59,219 nucleotides of DNA, from assembly GCA_934130355.1 (NCBI GenBank), contig CAKOXV010000011.1, forward strand, positions 1 through 59,219, read 5' to 3'. Shown here in pieces: positions 1 to 8,496 of the stretch. The position numbers were made by a program, and so were the translations under genes. Under the pieces are notes generated by a model. That model was not told the DNA's origin. It did not search any database and worked only from the letters and a program-made list of their open reading frames with translations. Position 1 is the first letter of the stretch; every line of letters begins with the position of its first letter. The DNA is from an uncultured Clostridia bacterium. Lineage in GTDB: Bacteria > Bacillota > Clostridia > TANB77 > CAG-508.

Positions 1-15
1 TGTCTAGCCAGCACT

Positions 16-58
16 GAATTTATACTCCCGCATAAATTCTACTATGGGAATTCCCATA
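16..58. repeat. Two adjacent short palindromes at the window edge
   Basis: GAATTTAT (16-23) pairs with ATAAATTC (32-39), and TATGGGAATTCCCATA (43-58) is a perfect 16-bp palindrome. They lie just downstream of the minus-strand methyltransferase gene. Neither is followed by a clear T-run, so a terminator role is only possible. The left context is outside the window. Confidence 0.5.
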
Positions 59-62
59 CCCT

Positions 63-707
63 TTACTTTTTTCTAACACAAACTCTATATAATCTTTTTT
101 CTAATTTATATCTTGTCATTATTTCTTCATTTAAATATTCGATATCAAAATCTTTAAAGAAAAACTTAATGTCTTTTTCATCAAAAAATCTTTTTAATCT
201 TTTATCCGATGTTTCATATAAATGATGTTCTATTTCATTACCTTGACCAGCACCGTGATTTACATCATTTACTGAATTAACTCGAAAAATTAAGCGTCCT
301 CCAACAGTAAGAATGCGTCTTATTTCATTTAATAATTCAAATGTATCTTTTTCTTTAAAATAATGCAAACATAAATCAGCAATTATTAGTTCAAACGAAT
401 TATTATCAAATGGCATTCCATCAAGCATATTAAAACACTTAGTATCATACACTTCTGGAAAGTTTTTTTTAATATTATTAATTGCATTGCTAGATTGATC
501 ACAAGATATAACTTGTTTATTTTTGTTAATTAAATACAAAGTATCATTACCACTTCCGCACCCTAAATCCAAAATAGGAGTTGAGCAACTATCTATTATA
601 GTTTCAAACTTATCCAACCAGTCGTCTAATTTTATTTCATTTCGTTCATATTTACTATGTATATTATCCCAATATTCTAAGGAATTTTCCTTTTCATTAA
701 ATCCCAT
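63..707 (-). CDS. Class I SAM-dependent methyltransferase
   Basis: 214 residues. Motif I of the Rossmann methyltransferase fold is visible as ILDLGCGSGNDTL near residue 46, followed by an acidic residue at the end of strand 2 (VISCDQS) and the post-motif region IIADLCLHYF. This matches the methyltransferase type 11/25 superfamily, which moves a methyl group from S-adenosylmethionine to an unidentified small molecule or macromolecule. The start is supported by GGAGG 7-8 nt upstream of the ATG. It is the last of three same-strand genes (NUDIX, coiled-coil protein, this one) with short gaps, so it is probably co-transcribed. The substrate cannot be read from the sequence. Confidence 0.85.
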   Translation of the reverse strand: MGFNEKENSLEYWDNIHSKYERNEIKLDDWLDKFETIIDSCSTPILDLGCGSGNDTLYLINKNKQVISCDQSSNAINNIKKNFPEVYDTKCFNMLDGMPFDNNSFELIIADLCLHYFKEKDTFELLNEIRRILTVGGRLIFRVNSVNDVNHGAGQGNEIEHHLYETSDKRLKRFFDEKDIKFFFKDFDIEYLNEEIMTRYKLEKRLYRVCVRKK

Positions 708-725
708 TTTGTACCTCCATAATAA

Positions 726-1142
726 TTATTTCTTATTAAATCCTTCTTTAATTTTTTTACTCATTTCTTCTTTAAATTCAGGTGAGTTAAATATTCCTGC
801 AAATAAATCCTTAGTTGTATCTCCCATCATTGAATACATTGCAGAATTAGATAATTCTTTCTCTCTTTTTAATATTTCTTGTTCATTTTGAACTTTTATC
901 TCTTCAATTTTTAATTGATGTTCTTTTTCTTTAGTTTCTATATCAAGTCTATGTTTTTCATTTAATGCTTCAATATCTATTTTATGTTGTTTCATTAATT
1001 TTTCTATTTCGTATTTATTATTAGTTTCAAGTGTATTAATTTCATTCTTACATTTCTTAATAGCAATTATTAAACTTCCAACACCAGTAATAAGTGCAGG
1101 AACTATTGCTATAAGTAATTGTGTCCACAAATTTGCATTCAT
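726..1142 (-). CDS. Small membrane protein with a long coiled coil
   Basis: 138 residues, family not recognised. A single hydrophobic segment (about residues 7-27) is followed by a highly charged helix (about 30-100) rich in Lys, Glu and heptad-spaced hydrophobics, then a short C-terminal helix ending FNKK. This predicts an N-terminally anchored coiled-coil protein projecting from the membrane. A strong AAAGGAGG precedes the ATG. It starts next to the stop of the NUDIX gene and is 18 nt from the methyltransferase gene, suggesting one accessory operon. The short holin-like anchor hints at phage or plasmid ancestry, but nothing diagnostic is present. Confidence 0.7.
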   Translation of the reverse strand: MNANLWTQLLIAIVPALITGVGSLIIAIKKCKNEINTLETNNKYEIEKLMKQHKIDIEALNEKHRLDIETKEKEHQLKIEEIKVQNEQEILKREKELSNSAMYSMMGDTTKDLFAGIFNSPEFKEEMSKKIKEGFNKK

Positions 1143-1143
1143 T

Positions 1144-1611
1144 TTATGCCTCCTTTATTTCCATATTAGTAATATTATGATTATCATCGCAAGTAAATAA
1201 AATATTGATTTTCTCTGATTCAAAATAATTAATTAAATCATCATCTAACAAATGAGTTATTGCAAATCTTTTTTCATTCTTAGTTAATTCATTTATAGGT
1301 AACCAATAAGCATAGTTATCATCTAAATCCAATGGGTTACCATTCACTTTATTTGCGATATATGTTTTCATAACAAATTTTTTATTTTTACCTGGATATA
1401 TAATTTCAACATTTCCAATACATTTTAAATCATTAATATCCATTCCGGTTTCTTCTTTAAATTCTCTTATACAAGTCTGTATTTCAGTTTCACCATCTTC
1501 AATCTTTCCACCAGGTATATCAAAATAATCTTTGTTAATATTCTTATATTTAATACAGGCAACCTTGTTATCTTTAAAAGCAAATACTCTTACCGCGTAT
1601 CTTATATCCAT
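1144..1611 (-). CDS. NUDIX hydrolase
   Basis: 155 residues. The Nudix box GX5EX7REUXEEXGU is complete near residues 35-57 (GGKIEDGE then REFKEETGM). The family hydrolyses nucleoside diphosphates linked to another moiety, with Mg2+ held by the EEXG glutamates. Possible substrates are oxidised nucleotides, NDP-sugars or capped RNA, but specificity cannot be assigned. The start has AGGAGG upstream and the gene heads a three-gene minus-strand group. The C-terminal 25 residues (FTCDDNHNITNMEIKEA) form an extra strand region not needed for catalysis. Confidence 0.88.
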   Translation of the reverse strand: MDIRYAVRVFAFKDNKVACIKYKNINKDYFDIPGGKIEDGETEIQTCIREFKEETGMDINDLKCIGNVEIIYPGKNKKFVMKTYIANKVNGNPLDLDDNYAYWLPINELTKNEKRFAITHLLDDDLINYFESEKINILFTCDDNHNITNMEIKEA

Positions 1612-1732
1612 TATACTTCCTCCTTATATAGAATCAAGTTTAATTTTGAATATATTATACTATAAAATAACAAAATTCTCCATACTCCCATTGAAATTTA
1701 ATAAGAATTCATATATAATATTTTTAGAAAGA

Positions 1733-1768
1733 GAGCGTTATGGTTCGTAAGCTATTGCTTAACCGCTC
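1733..1768. other. Two-step imperfect hairpin
   Basis: GAGCG (1733-1737) pairs with CGCTC (1764-1768), and an inner TAAGC (1748-1752) pairs with GCTTA (1757-1761) around a TATT loop. It sits in the 238-nt divergent spacer between the NUDIX gene and the ASCH-domain gene. There is no adjacent T-run. It could be a regulatory or attachment-type structure. Confidence 0.3.
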
Positions 1769-1849
1769 CATTTAATAATTATTGTTAACTATAATGTTCT
1801 GATATAATAAAATAACAATACTTAGAATATCCTTAGGAGGTTGAAGAAA

Positions 1850-2191
1850 ATGGAACATATATTAAAATTACAACCTAAATATTTTGATTATATCAATAAT
1901 GGAACAAAAAGAATCGAATTAAGGTTGTATGATGAAAAAAGACAAAAAATAAATATAGGAGATATTATAATTTTTCAGAAAGAACCCGAATTAGAAGTTA
2001 CATTTAAAGTTAAAGTTATAGGATTACTCAGATATGACTCATTTGAAAACCTGTTTAAAGATTTTGATATAAAAATTATTGCAGATGTTTCAATGACTAA
2101 AAAAGAGTTATTAAATGAATTAGAAGATTTTTATACACCTGAAAAGCAAAAGGAATATGGAGTTATTGGAATCCGTATTGAAAAAATATAA
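1850..2191 (+). CDS. ASCH/PUA-like domain protein
   Basis: 113 residues. The N-terminal pattern HILKLQPKYFDYINNGTKRIELRLYDEKR followed by KINIGDIIIFQ is typical of the small ASCH domain (PUA-like fold), where KxIELR and the GDxI strand line the putative RNA- or nucleotide-binding cleft. A TTG at 1841 is in frame, but it begins right after the AGGAGG at 1835-1840. The ATG at 1850 is spaced properly and is preferred. A TATAAT at 1803-1808 may be its -10 element, with a poor -35. The gene is monocistronic and ends in a strong hairpin. Confidence 0.78.
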   Translation: MEHILKLQPKYFDYINNGTKRIELRLYDEKRQKINIGDIIIFQKEPELEVTFKVKVIGLLRYDSFENLFKDFDIKIIADVSMTKKELLNELEDFYTPEKQKEYGVIGIRIEKI

Positions 2192-2195
2192 ACAA

Positions 2196-2230
2196 AAATG
2201 GTATCAATGTCATTAACACTGATACCATTT
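2196..2230. terminator. Bidirectional terminator hairpin
   Basis: AAATGGTATCA (2196-2206) pairs perfectly with TGATACCATTT (2220-2230), an 11-bp stem with a 13-nt loop and A/T-rich flanks on both sides. It lies between the convergent ASCH gene and the cadherin-like protein gene. Confidence 0.8.
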
Positions 2231-2254
2231 AATTTTATGACTTTCTATTTATTC

Positions 2255-3811
2255 CTAAAAATGTCTTCCTTTTTTCTTATTTTTTTCTTCAACCTCATCT
2301 TGTTCATTTTCTTCAATTTTTTCTGGTTCTTCTGAAGAAAGTTCTTGATGCTCGGCCATTGCCTTGTCTAGTTCTTCTGCCCCTGGTAAATTTACTTCAT
2401 TTTCTACTGATTCTTTTGACATTTTTATTTTTAGTATTATTGCACTAATTATAAGTATTATTAATACAACAATTATTATTGTTTTTATTATTTCTTCTTT
2501 GCCAAATCCTTCTTCTTTAGCCACATTTTTATTTACTATAATTTGATATGTAGTTACTTTGTCTACTTCCTTATTTTTTACTAATATTGTTATTGTATTT
2601 TCACCATCATGTAAATTTTCATTTCCCATAACCTCTACTGTTGCATCTTGTTCATTTGCTTCTGTTTGTATCTCTAATGAGTCTAATGCTTCTGTTATAT
2701 CAACTGTATATTCATAAGTTTCTGTATTAAATGTAGGATTTAAAGTTACTCCTTTTATTGATAGCATTGATAATCCTAATTTTTTCTCTGTTGTTCCTGC
2801 TACATTTTCTGATTCTTTTCTTGTTACTGAAATCGTATAAGTTTTCTTTGTTCCATTTGCAGCTATTACTTCTACTGCTAAATCATTTTTTCCTTCTTTT
2901 AGTTCTATTTTTCCTATTCCTGTTATTTGTGCACTTGAGTTTATTGCTGTTGCATATATTTCTATCTCAGTTACTTCATTTGGTACTTCTGTAGCATATT
3001 CTGTTACATCACTAGTAAATCCTGTAAAATCATATTGTTCTGGATTAATTCCTAAATTTTTAAGTCGTGCTTCTCCACTTTCTTTTTCTTCTTCTGCCTC
3101 TGTTTTTCTATTTATTGTTAATGTATATGTTTTTGTTGTTTTTCCATCTTCAGCAGTTACTTTTACTTCTACTTTATTGCTTCCTTCTTTTAGTGAAACT
3201 TTTCCCGTTCCTTCTATTTTAGCATTTTTGTCTAGAGCTGTTGCATATACTTCTACTTCTGATACACTATTTGGAACTGTTGTGCTATATTGTGTTTTAT
3301 CTCTTTTAAAGCCTGAAAAATCATTTGGTCTTATTCCAAAATTACTTAATCTTGCTTCAGATGACTTTGCTGCTGGTGGTTGAGTACTATTTCCAGAATT
3401 ATTATCATTGTTATTGTTGTTATTATTGTTATTATTTTCATTTTCAGGTACTGTTACTTTTATTGTTTTTGTTCCTGCAACTTCAGTTTCATCTGTTGAT
3501 GAAACATCTTCTGCTTTTATTGTTATTGTTGCTGTTCCAGCTGATTTAGCAGTTATTTTTATTTCAGTTGAAGAATTTTCAACCCATTCACCTGCTGAAC
3601 TAACTGTGGCAACATTTGGATTAGAACTTGTAAAAGTAAATTTTCCTCCACAATTTGTTGCTGTTACTGAAAATGTTGTGCTTTCACCTATTTTAATTGT
3701 TGCACTAGTCTTGTTTATTGAAAAACTTCCAGTTGCTGCAAAAGTACTATTCATTCCTAATAAAATTAATATACTTGAAATTATTAATATTATTTTTAAT
3801 CTCTTGTTCAT
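2255..3811 (-). CDS. Secreted Big/cadherin-like beta-sandwich protein with C-terminal membrane anchor
   Basis: 518 residues. The N-terminus has a signal peptide (IILIISSILILLGMNSTFAATG). A bacterial Ig-like (Big_2-type) domain at about residues 28-122 is followed by an Asn-rich linker (about 125-140). Three cadherin-like beta-sandwich repeats then start near 150, 247 and 340, with the recurring pattern 'L..LGI.P..F.GF..D.T.Y...VP'. A transmembrane helix (about 440-463) and an acidic, Lys-capped tail finish the protein. It should be membrane-anchored with the repeats outside the cell. It lies 11 nt behind the dockerin wall hydrolase, so the two are co-transcribed and probably both act in the envelope. 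The three repeats arose by internal duplication. Confidence 0.8.
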   Translation of the reverse strand: MNKRLKIILIISSILILLGMNSTFAATGSFSINKTSATIKIGESTTFSVTATNCGGKFTFTSSNPNVATVSSAGEWVENSSTEIKITAKSAGTATITIKAEDVSSTDETEVAGTKTIKVTVPENENNNNNNNNNNDNNSGNSTQPPAAKSSEARLSNFGIRPNDFSGFKRDKTQYSTTVPNSVSEVEVYATALDKNAKIEGTGKVSLKEGSNKVEVKVTAEDGKTTKTYTLTINRKTEAEEEKESGEARLKNLGINPEQYDFTGFTSDVTEYATEVPNEVTEIEIYATAINSSAQITGIGKIELKEGKNDLAVEVIAANGTKKTYTISVTRKESENVAGTTEKKLGLSMLSIKGVTLNPTFNTETYEYTVDITEALDSLEIQTEANEQDATVEVMGNENLHDGENTITILVKNKEVDKVTTYQIIVNKNVAKEEGFGKEEIIKTIIIVVLIILIISAIILKIKMSKESVENEVNLPGAEELDKAMAEHQELSSEEPEKIEENEQDEVEEKNKKKGRHF

Positions 3812-3822
3812 ATTTTTCTCCT

Positions 3823-5538
3823 TTATAGTTTTATTTCTGTATTTCCCATTATATAGTTTTTAATTTTCATGTAATCTGTTGATTTTATATTTCCATCATT
3901 ATTAACATCTGCTGCTATTTTTGCCAAATCTGATAATTCTTTTGTTCCCATAATTGCATTTTTTATAGCCATATAATCTGTTGATTTTACTTCTCCATCT
4001 CCATTAACATCTCCAAGAACTGCAACAGTATATGTATCATCTATTACGCAACCTGTTGATAATTTAGAATCTTTAGCTAAAGTTTCATTCTTTGCGTTCT
4101 TTACAGTAACTTCTTTACCTAACAAATCTGAAAAATCTTTAACAGTTGCACCAGGAATTGTAGTTACACTATTTGTTTTGGTGTCAATTTTTACTTTATC
4201 ATTTTTTATAATTGATGGATCTTCCTCATCAGGAATATCTGGATTTACTGGCACTAAGTATAGCTTATATGTTTCTTCATAATCGAATGTTTCTCTAGCT
4301 GCATATCCCTTAACTCCACTAGCTGTCATAATATAATCCCAATAAGTTCCATCAACTTTTTCTGTTGCTTTTTCCAATCTTGTAACTATATTATCTTTAT
4401 ATATACTTCCAATTTTGTTAGCATCTTTTTGTGGTTTATCTCTTAAATACAAAGAACCAGTTACATTAACTCTTACTAAGTCAGCATTTGATGGAAGTTC
4501 TGTGTTTGTTGTTGATGGTCTATTTATTGCTGTTTCTGGCATATTTTTAAATACTGGTACTATAAAAGTATATTCTCCTTCTATACTATCCATATCTGAA
4601 AATGTTTTCTTAAGAGTTTGTCCCTCTTTTTGTGCTGCTACAAGGTTTTGCATATATTGATGCCAATACAAATTTCCATCTGAATTATCAACATCAAATT
4701 TTTGTAAATATAATGTATTTTGTCCTCTTGCTATATAACTTTTTGCTATAATTTCAGTTCCACCTATTATTGATTTTTCTAATGTTGTCCAATCATTATC
4801 TTGAGCTTTTTTTAATCCATTTAATATTACGTTATCTTTTCCTTTTCCACTAGCCCCAATATTGAATACATTATAATATCCAACATATTGTCCATTATAT
4901 CCTTGTCCTTGTGATAGTGTTGAACCATTTTTACCTTGTTCCTGTAATATTCTAGCTACTATGTAATATGCATTAACATTATATTTTTTAGCTGCCTCTA
5001 AAATTGCATTTATATAAGAGTCATTATTTAAAAATGTGTTTGTTGTCATCTTTCCTAATTTTTCTTTATTACACTCACTATATGACAATTCTAAAAGTTG
5101 AAATATATCTGCATTGTTAAGTGAATTTCTAACATCCATCATATATGCAATTGCTGCTTCTGATGCACAATACCACTTTCCACTATCATAAGTATTTTCT
5201 GTTCCACATGCCTTGCACACCCACTCTTTATCATAGTTAGCATTATTAGCTGGTACTAAATTTCTTGGTGATGCACCATGTCCAACATATTCATTTGCTA
5301 TAGCATCTGACCAATTAATATCTGTATACAAAATCTTAAATTTCCAGTTTGGGTGCTCTTTTTGTAAAGCTTGTATCAATTCTTTTATTTGTGGATATTT
5401 TTTTGAATCAACTGAATTTATATCTGTTGAAAATGACTGTTCTACTGCAAATGTTTTATTTCCATATATTAAATTTATAGTTATATATACAATTATTAGT
5501 ATAGAAATTACTAATATCTTTTTAATTTTATTTATCAT
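3823..5538 (-). CDS. GH73-type N-acetylglucosaminidase with SH3 and C-terminal dockerin
   Basis: 571 residues. Signal peptide/anchor (about 6-31). A glucosaminidase-like catalytic region (about 45-320) contains HPNWKFKILYTDINW near its start and a candidate general-acid Glu in ARILQEQGKNG (about residue 198). A bacterial SH3 domain (about 345-420) should bind wall peptides. The last 60 residues hold two calcium-loop repeats, GDVNGDGEVKSTDYMAIK and ADVNNDGNIKSTDYMKIK, the hallmark of a type I dockerin. Dockerins dock to cohesins, but no cohesin is seen in this window. It heads a two-gene operon with a good promoter. Expected role: peptidoglycan glycan-strand hydrolysis. Confidence 0.82.
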   Translation of the reverse strand: MINKIKKILVISILIIVYITINLIYGNKTFAVEQSFSTDINSVDSKKYPQIKELIQALQKEHPNWKFKILYTDINWSDAIANEYVGHGASPRNLVPANNANYDKEWVCKACGTENTYDSGKWYCASEAAIAYMMDVRNSLNNADIFQLLELSYSECNKEKLGKMTTNTFLNNDSYINAILEAAKKYNVNAYYIVARILQEQGKNGSTLSQGQGYNGQYVGYYNVFNIGASGKGKDNVILNGLKKAQDNDWTTLEKSIIGGTEIIAKSYIARGQNTLYLQKFDVDNSDGNLYWHQYMQNLVAAQKEGQTLKKTFSDMDSIEGEYTFIVPVFKNMPETAINRPSTTNTELPSNADLVRVNVTGSLYLRDKPQKDANKIGSIYKDNIVTRLEKATEKVDGTYWDYIMTASGVKGYAARETFDYEETYKLYLVPVNPDIPDEEDPSIIKNDKVKIDTKTNSVTTIPGATVKDFSDLLGKEVTVKNAKNETLAKDSKLSTGCVIDDTYTVAVLGDVNGDGEVKSTDYMAIKNAIMGTKELSDLAKIAADVNNDGNIKSTDYMKIKNYIMGNTEIKL

Positions 5539-5586
5539 TCTACACCTCTTTAGTTTTTTCTTTTTCCATATATAAAGTCCAGTTTT

Positions 5587-5615
5587 AGTATACCATTTCT
5601 GCCATTTTTAGTCAA
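5587..5615 (-). promoter_or_regulatory. Sigma-A promoter for the dockerin hydrolase operon
   Basis: On the minus strand TTGACT (5615-5610) and TATACT (5592-5587) are separated by 17 nt. It is placed about 50 nt before the minus-strand ATG at 5538. Confidence 0.75.
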
Positions 5616-5642
5616 CATTAGACAGCTATTTTTATATTACAT

Positions 5643-5671
5643 TTGTATTACAACTAATTTTGTAGTATAAT
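5643..5671 (+). promoter_or_regulatory. Sigma-A promoter for the U32 peptidase gene
   Basis: TTGTAT (5643-5648) and TATAAT (5666-5671) with a 17-nt spacer. The start codon at 5693 and AGGAG at 5681-5685 follow closely, giving a short leader. Confidence 0.7.
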
Positions 5672-5692
5672 GTAAAAATAAGGAGTTTAATT

Positions 5693-8077
5693 ATGATTGA
5701 ATTATTATCACCAGTAGGTGATTTTGAATGTTTAAAAGCTGCTGTACAGAATGGTGCAGATGCTGTTTATTTTGGTGCTAGTTCTTTTAGTGCAAGAGCT
5801 TTTGCCAGTAATTTTGATGATGAATTATTAAAAGAAGCTATTACTTATGCAAAGCTTAGAGGTGTTAAGACAAATTTAACTTTAAACACTTTAATAAAAA
5901 ATGATGAATTAAATGATGCAATTGAATTAGCCCAAAAAGCTTATGAATATGGAATTGATGCAATTATAGTTCAAGACTTAGGGCTTGCTCGATATTTAAT
6001 AAAAAACTTTCCAGATTTAGCAATTCATGCAAGTACTCAGCTTTCTGTTCATAATTTAGATGGAGTCCTTGAATTGCAAAAAATGGGCTTTTCTAGGGTG
6101 GTTCTTTCTCGTGAACTTTCTCTTAGTGAAATTAAATATATATGTAAAAATTCTAATGTTGAAATTGAAGTATTTGTTCATGGTGCATTATGTATATCTT
6201 ATTCTGGTCAATGTCTATTTTCAAGCATTGTTGGTGGACGTTCTGGTAACCGTGGCAAATGCGCTCAACCATGTAGATTACCTTATGAATTATTAGAAAA
6301 TGATAAAACTATAGATAAAGGATTTCTTTTAAGTCCTCGTGATTTATGTGGTTTAGATTATCTCCCACAACTTGTCGCTTCTGGTGTTTCTTGTTTAAAA
6401 ATTGAAGGTAGAATGAAAACACCCGAATATGTTGCAACAGTCACAAAAATATATCGTAAATATTTAGACAAAATATTAAACAGCCAAGAATTTTCAATAA
6501 ATCCAGAAGATAAAAAAGAGTTGTTGCAAGTTTTTAATCGTGGTGGATTTTCAGAAGGGCATTTATCTTCTAATCCAAACCGTAATTTAGTTTGTAAAGA
6601 AAAGTCAAACAACATGGGAATTTATCTTGGCTCTATTTCTAATTTTAATGCTAACAAAGGTCATATATCTTTTACAACTGCTGATACTCTTAATATTGGT
6701 GATAAAATTAGTATTGAAAATAAAAAACATGAAACTGCAATTTATACAATTTCTGAATTAATGATTAACAATAAAAATATGACTAATGTAACTAAAAATC
6801 AAAAAGTTAAAATTGGTAGAATGAAAGGAAATATATCTGTTGGAGATAAAATTTATAAAATCTCTGACAAGATTCTTGCTTCTGCAGCACTTAGTACATT
6901 GACACAAGAAAATAGAAAAAATTTATTAGAATGCAAGTTGATAGTAAAAAAAGATTCGCCTATTTCTATAGAATTAAATGATAATAACGGCAATAATGTA
7001 AGTATAACTTCAGACATTTATCCAGTTTCTGCTGTAACATCACCTATTACAAAAGAAAGATTAGTATCTCAAATTTCTAAAACTAATAATACACCTTATC
7101 ATTTTAATGAAATTGAGATAATTCTTGATGATAACTTGTATATTCAAGGAATTAGTAATATCAATGAACTTAGACGTCAAGCATTAGCTATGTATGAAAC
7201 AAAATTAATCAACAGTTTTAGAAGACCAATTTCATCTAATCTTGAACCCTATGTTTTAAATACTAATATTGACTCTTTTTCGGAAAAGAAAAAGATTAGC
7301 GTTTTACTAAACATTATTAATAAAGATTTTAACTATTCTTCACTATGTGATATTGATAGATTGTACATTCCTTTTAAATATTTTGTTTTAAAAGATTTTT
7401 TGGAAATACTTACTAAGATTTGCAAAAATTTTAATGTATATATTTATATGCCTACAATTATCAGAAATAGTTATAATAAACTAATCTCTCAGAATTTAGA
7501 TAATATTTTAGAAAAGTTTAAAATTAATGGATTTGTACTTTCTAATATTGGAAATCTAGAATTATTGAAAAAGTATCAGAAAAAGTATGAATTTATTTGT
7601 AATTATACTTTTAATATTTTTAATGATTTAAGTATTAAAGAACTTCCTTGTTCTATTGTAACTTTATCTCCGGAACTTGATAAAATTGCTTTACAAGGTT
7701 TTTCAGCTGATAAAAAAACAGAATTAATTGTTTATGGAAAAACACCTTTGATGAATTCTAACTATTGCTTATTAGGAAAAACAAATAAATGCTATGGTTC
7801 TTGTCAAAAACTTTGTCTTACAAGCAACCATTATTATCTGAAAGATAGACTTGGATTTTTATTTAGAGTTATCCCTGATAATATTTCAACAGTGACAACA
7901 ATCTATAATAGCAAAATCACGTCAATTGAACATAAAGATATTAATGTTAATTCTGTAAGAATTGATATTTTAGATGAATCTATAGATGAAATTAGACATA
8001 TTGTTGATATTGTAAAAACAGGGAAAAAAATTGAAGGAAATGATTTTACTAATGGAAATTTCAATAAAATTATTTAA
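5693..8077 (+). CDS. Peptidase U32 family protein (rRNA/tRNA hydroxylation type)
   Basis: 794 residues, the long U32 form with an extra C-terminal region (DUF3656-type). The N-terminus ELLSPVGDFECLKAAVQNG begins a TIM-barrel-like domain. The U32 signature EVFVHGALCISYSGQC is at about 160-175, followed by GNRGKCAQPCR and, near residue 697, CYGSCQKLC. Together these are cysteines able to hold an Fe-S cluster. Characterised relatives (RlhA, TrhP/TrhO-linked YegQ, YrrN/YrrO) hydroxylate 23S rRNA or tRNA using prephenate, rather than acting as simple proteases. Which RNA this one modifies is not determinable. Monocistronic, with its own promoter. Confidence 0.85.
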   Translation: MIELLSPVGDFECLKAAVQNGADAVYFGASSFSARAFASNFDDELLKEAITYAKLRGVKTNLTLNTLIKNDELNDAIELAQKAYEYGIDAIIVQDLGLARYLIKNFPDLAIHASTQLSVHNLDGVLELQKMGFSRVVLSRELSLSEIKYICKNSNVEIEVFVHGALCISYSGQCLFSSIVGGRSGNRGKCAQPCRLPYELLENDKTIDKGFLLSPRDLCGLDYLPQLVASGVSCLKIEGRMKTPEYVATVTKIYRKYLDKILNSQEFSINPEDKKELLQVFNRGGFSEGHLSSNPNRNLVCKEKSNNMGIYLGSISNFNANKGHISFTTADTLNIGDKISIENKKHETAIYTISELMINNKNMTNVTKNQKVKIGRMKGNISVGDKIYKISDKILASAALSTLTQENRKNLLECKLIVKKDSPISIELNDNNGNNVSITSDIYPVSAVTSPITKERLVSQISKTNNTPYHFNEIEIILDDNLYIQGISNINELRRQALAMYETKLINSFRRPISSNLEPYVLNTNIDSFSEKKKISVLLNIINKDFNYSSLCDIDRLYIPFKYFVLKDFLEILTKICKNFNVYIYMPTIIRNSYNKLISQNLDNILEKFKINGFVLSNIGNLELLKKYQKKYEFICNYTFNIFNDLSIKELPCSIVTLSPELDKIALQGFSADKKTELIVYGKTPLMNSNYCLLGKTNKCYGSCQKLCLTSNHYYLKDRLGFLFRVIPDNISTVTTIYNSKITSIEHKDINVNSVRIDILDESIDEIRHIVDIVKTGKKIEGNDFTNGNFNKII

Positions 8078-8090
8078 AATTTCAATAATG

Positions 8091-8119
8091 TTGATTTTTG
8101 TCGTTTTCTGTAGTATAAT
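8091..8119 (+). promoter_or_regulatory. Sigma-A promoter for the 95-residue protein
   Basis: TTGATT (8091-8096) and TATAAT (8114-8119) with a 17-nt spacer. It begins 14 nt after the U32 stop codon, so the small gene has its own promoter. Confidence 0.75.
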
Positions 8120-8156
8120 ATATATATTCCAAATAATTTGAAAGGATGGAAAAAAT

Positions 8157-8444
8157 ATGGTTATTATTTGCAGCGGTTGTCTTACATCTGATAATGAGGT
8201 CAGCATTGATCTAACAGTTTTTTACAGTCAAGATCAAGAACGGTTCTATGTAATGGCACAGACCGGTTGTGGTTATTTCATCGAACGTGGTTCTTTGGTT
8301 TCTCAAGACCACAAGTATGAGAGTATCATTATCGATGACATTCTCAAGGATTGTTCTGATTCTCAGAACATTAGTGTTTACATTGTGGATTCCGCTATGA
8401 AAGAGATCAACAGAATTGGGATGGCTAATTGTGATCTCTTCTAA
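8157..8444 (+). CDS. Small cysteine-containing protein of unknown family
   Basis: 95 residues, not recognised. No signal peptide or membrane segment. Five cysteines: C5 and C8 in ICSGC, one in QTGCGYF, one in LKDCSD and one near the end in ANCDLF. Alternating strands suggest a compact alpha/beta fold. It has a good promoter, an AAAGGA ribosome site (8141-8146) and a strong terminator, so it is a deliberate single-gene unit. Codon choice (CTC, GTC, ATC, GAG, CAG, AAC) and GC content are clearly higher than in flanking genes, suggesting acquisition or unusually strong translational selection. No function is assigned. Confidence 0.75.
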   Translation: MVIICSGCLTSDNEVSIDLTVFYSQDQERFYVMAQTGCGYFIERGSLVSQDHKYESIIIDDILKDCSDSQNISVYIVDSAMKEINRIGMANCDLF

Positions 8445-8459
8445 TTAAACTCATCCTAG

Positions 8460-8490
8460 CCCCTCTCTACCAGTTAGAGAGGGGTTTTTT
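8460..8490 (+). terminator. Rho-independent terminator
   Basis: CCCCTCTCTA (8460-8469) pairs with TAGAGAGGGG (8475-8484) around a 5-nt loop, followed by TTTTTT. It ends the 95-residue gene on the plus strand. Confidence 0.93.
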
Positions 8491-8496
8491 CTATTC

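Noticed and set aside
3325..3549. Plus-strand Leu-rich ORFs opposite the cadherin-like gene and many similar frames elsewhere
   Set aside because: They are complementary-strand shadows of A/T-biased coding sequence, rich in Leu/Phe/Tyr with no ribosome sites, and the minus-strand frames have clear domains.
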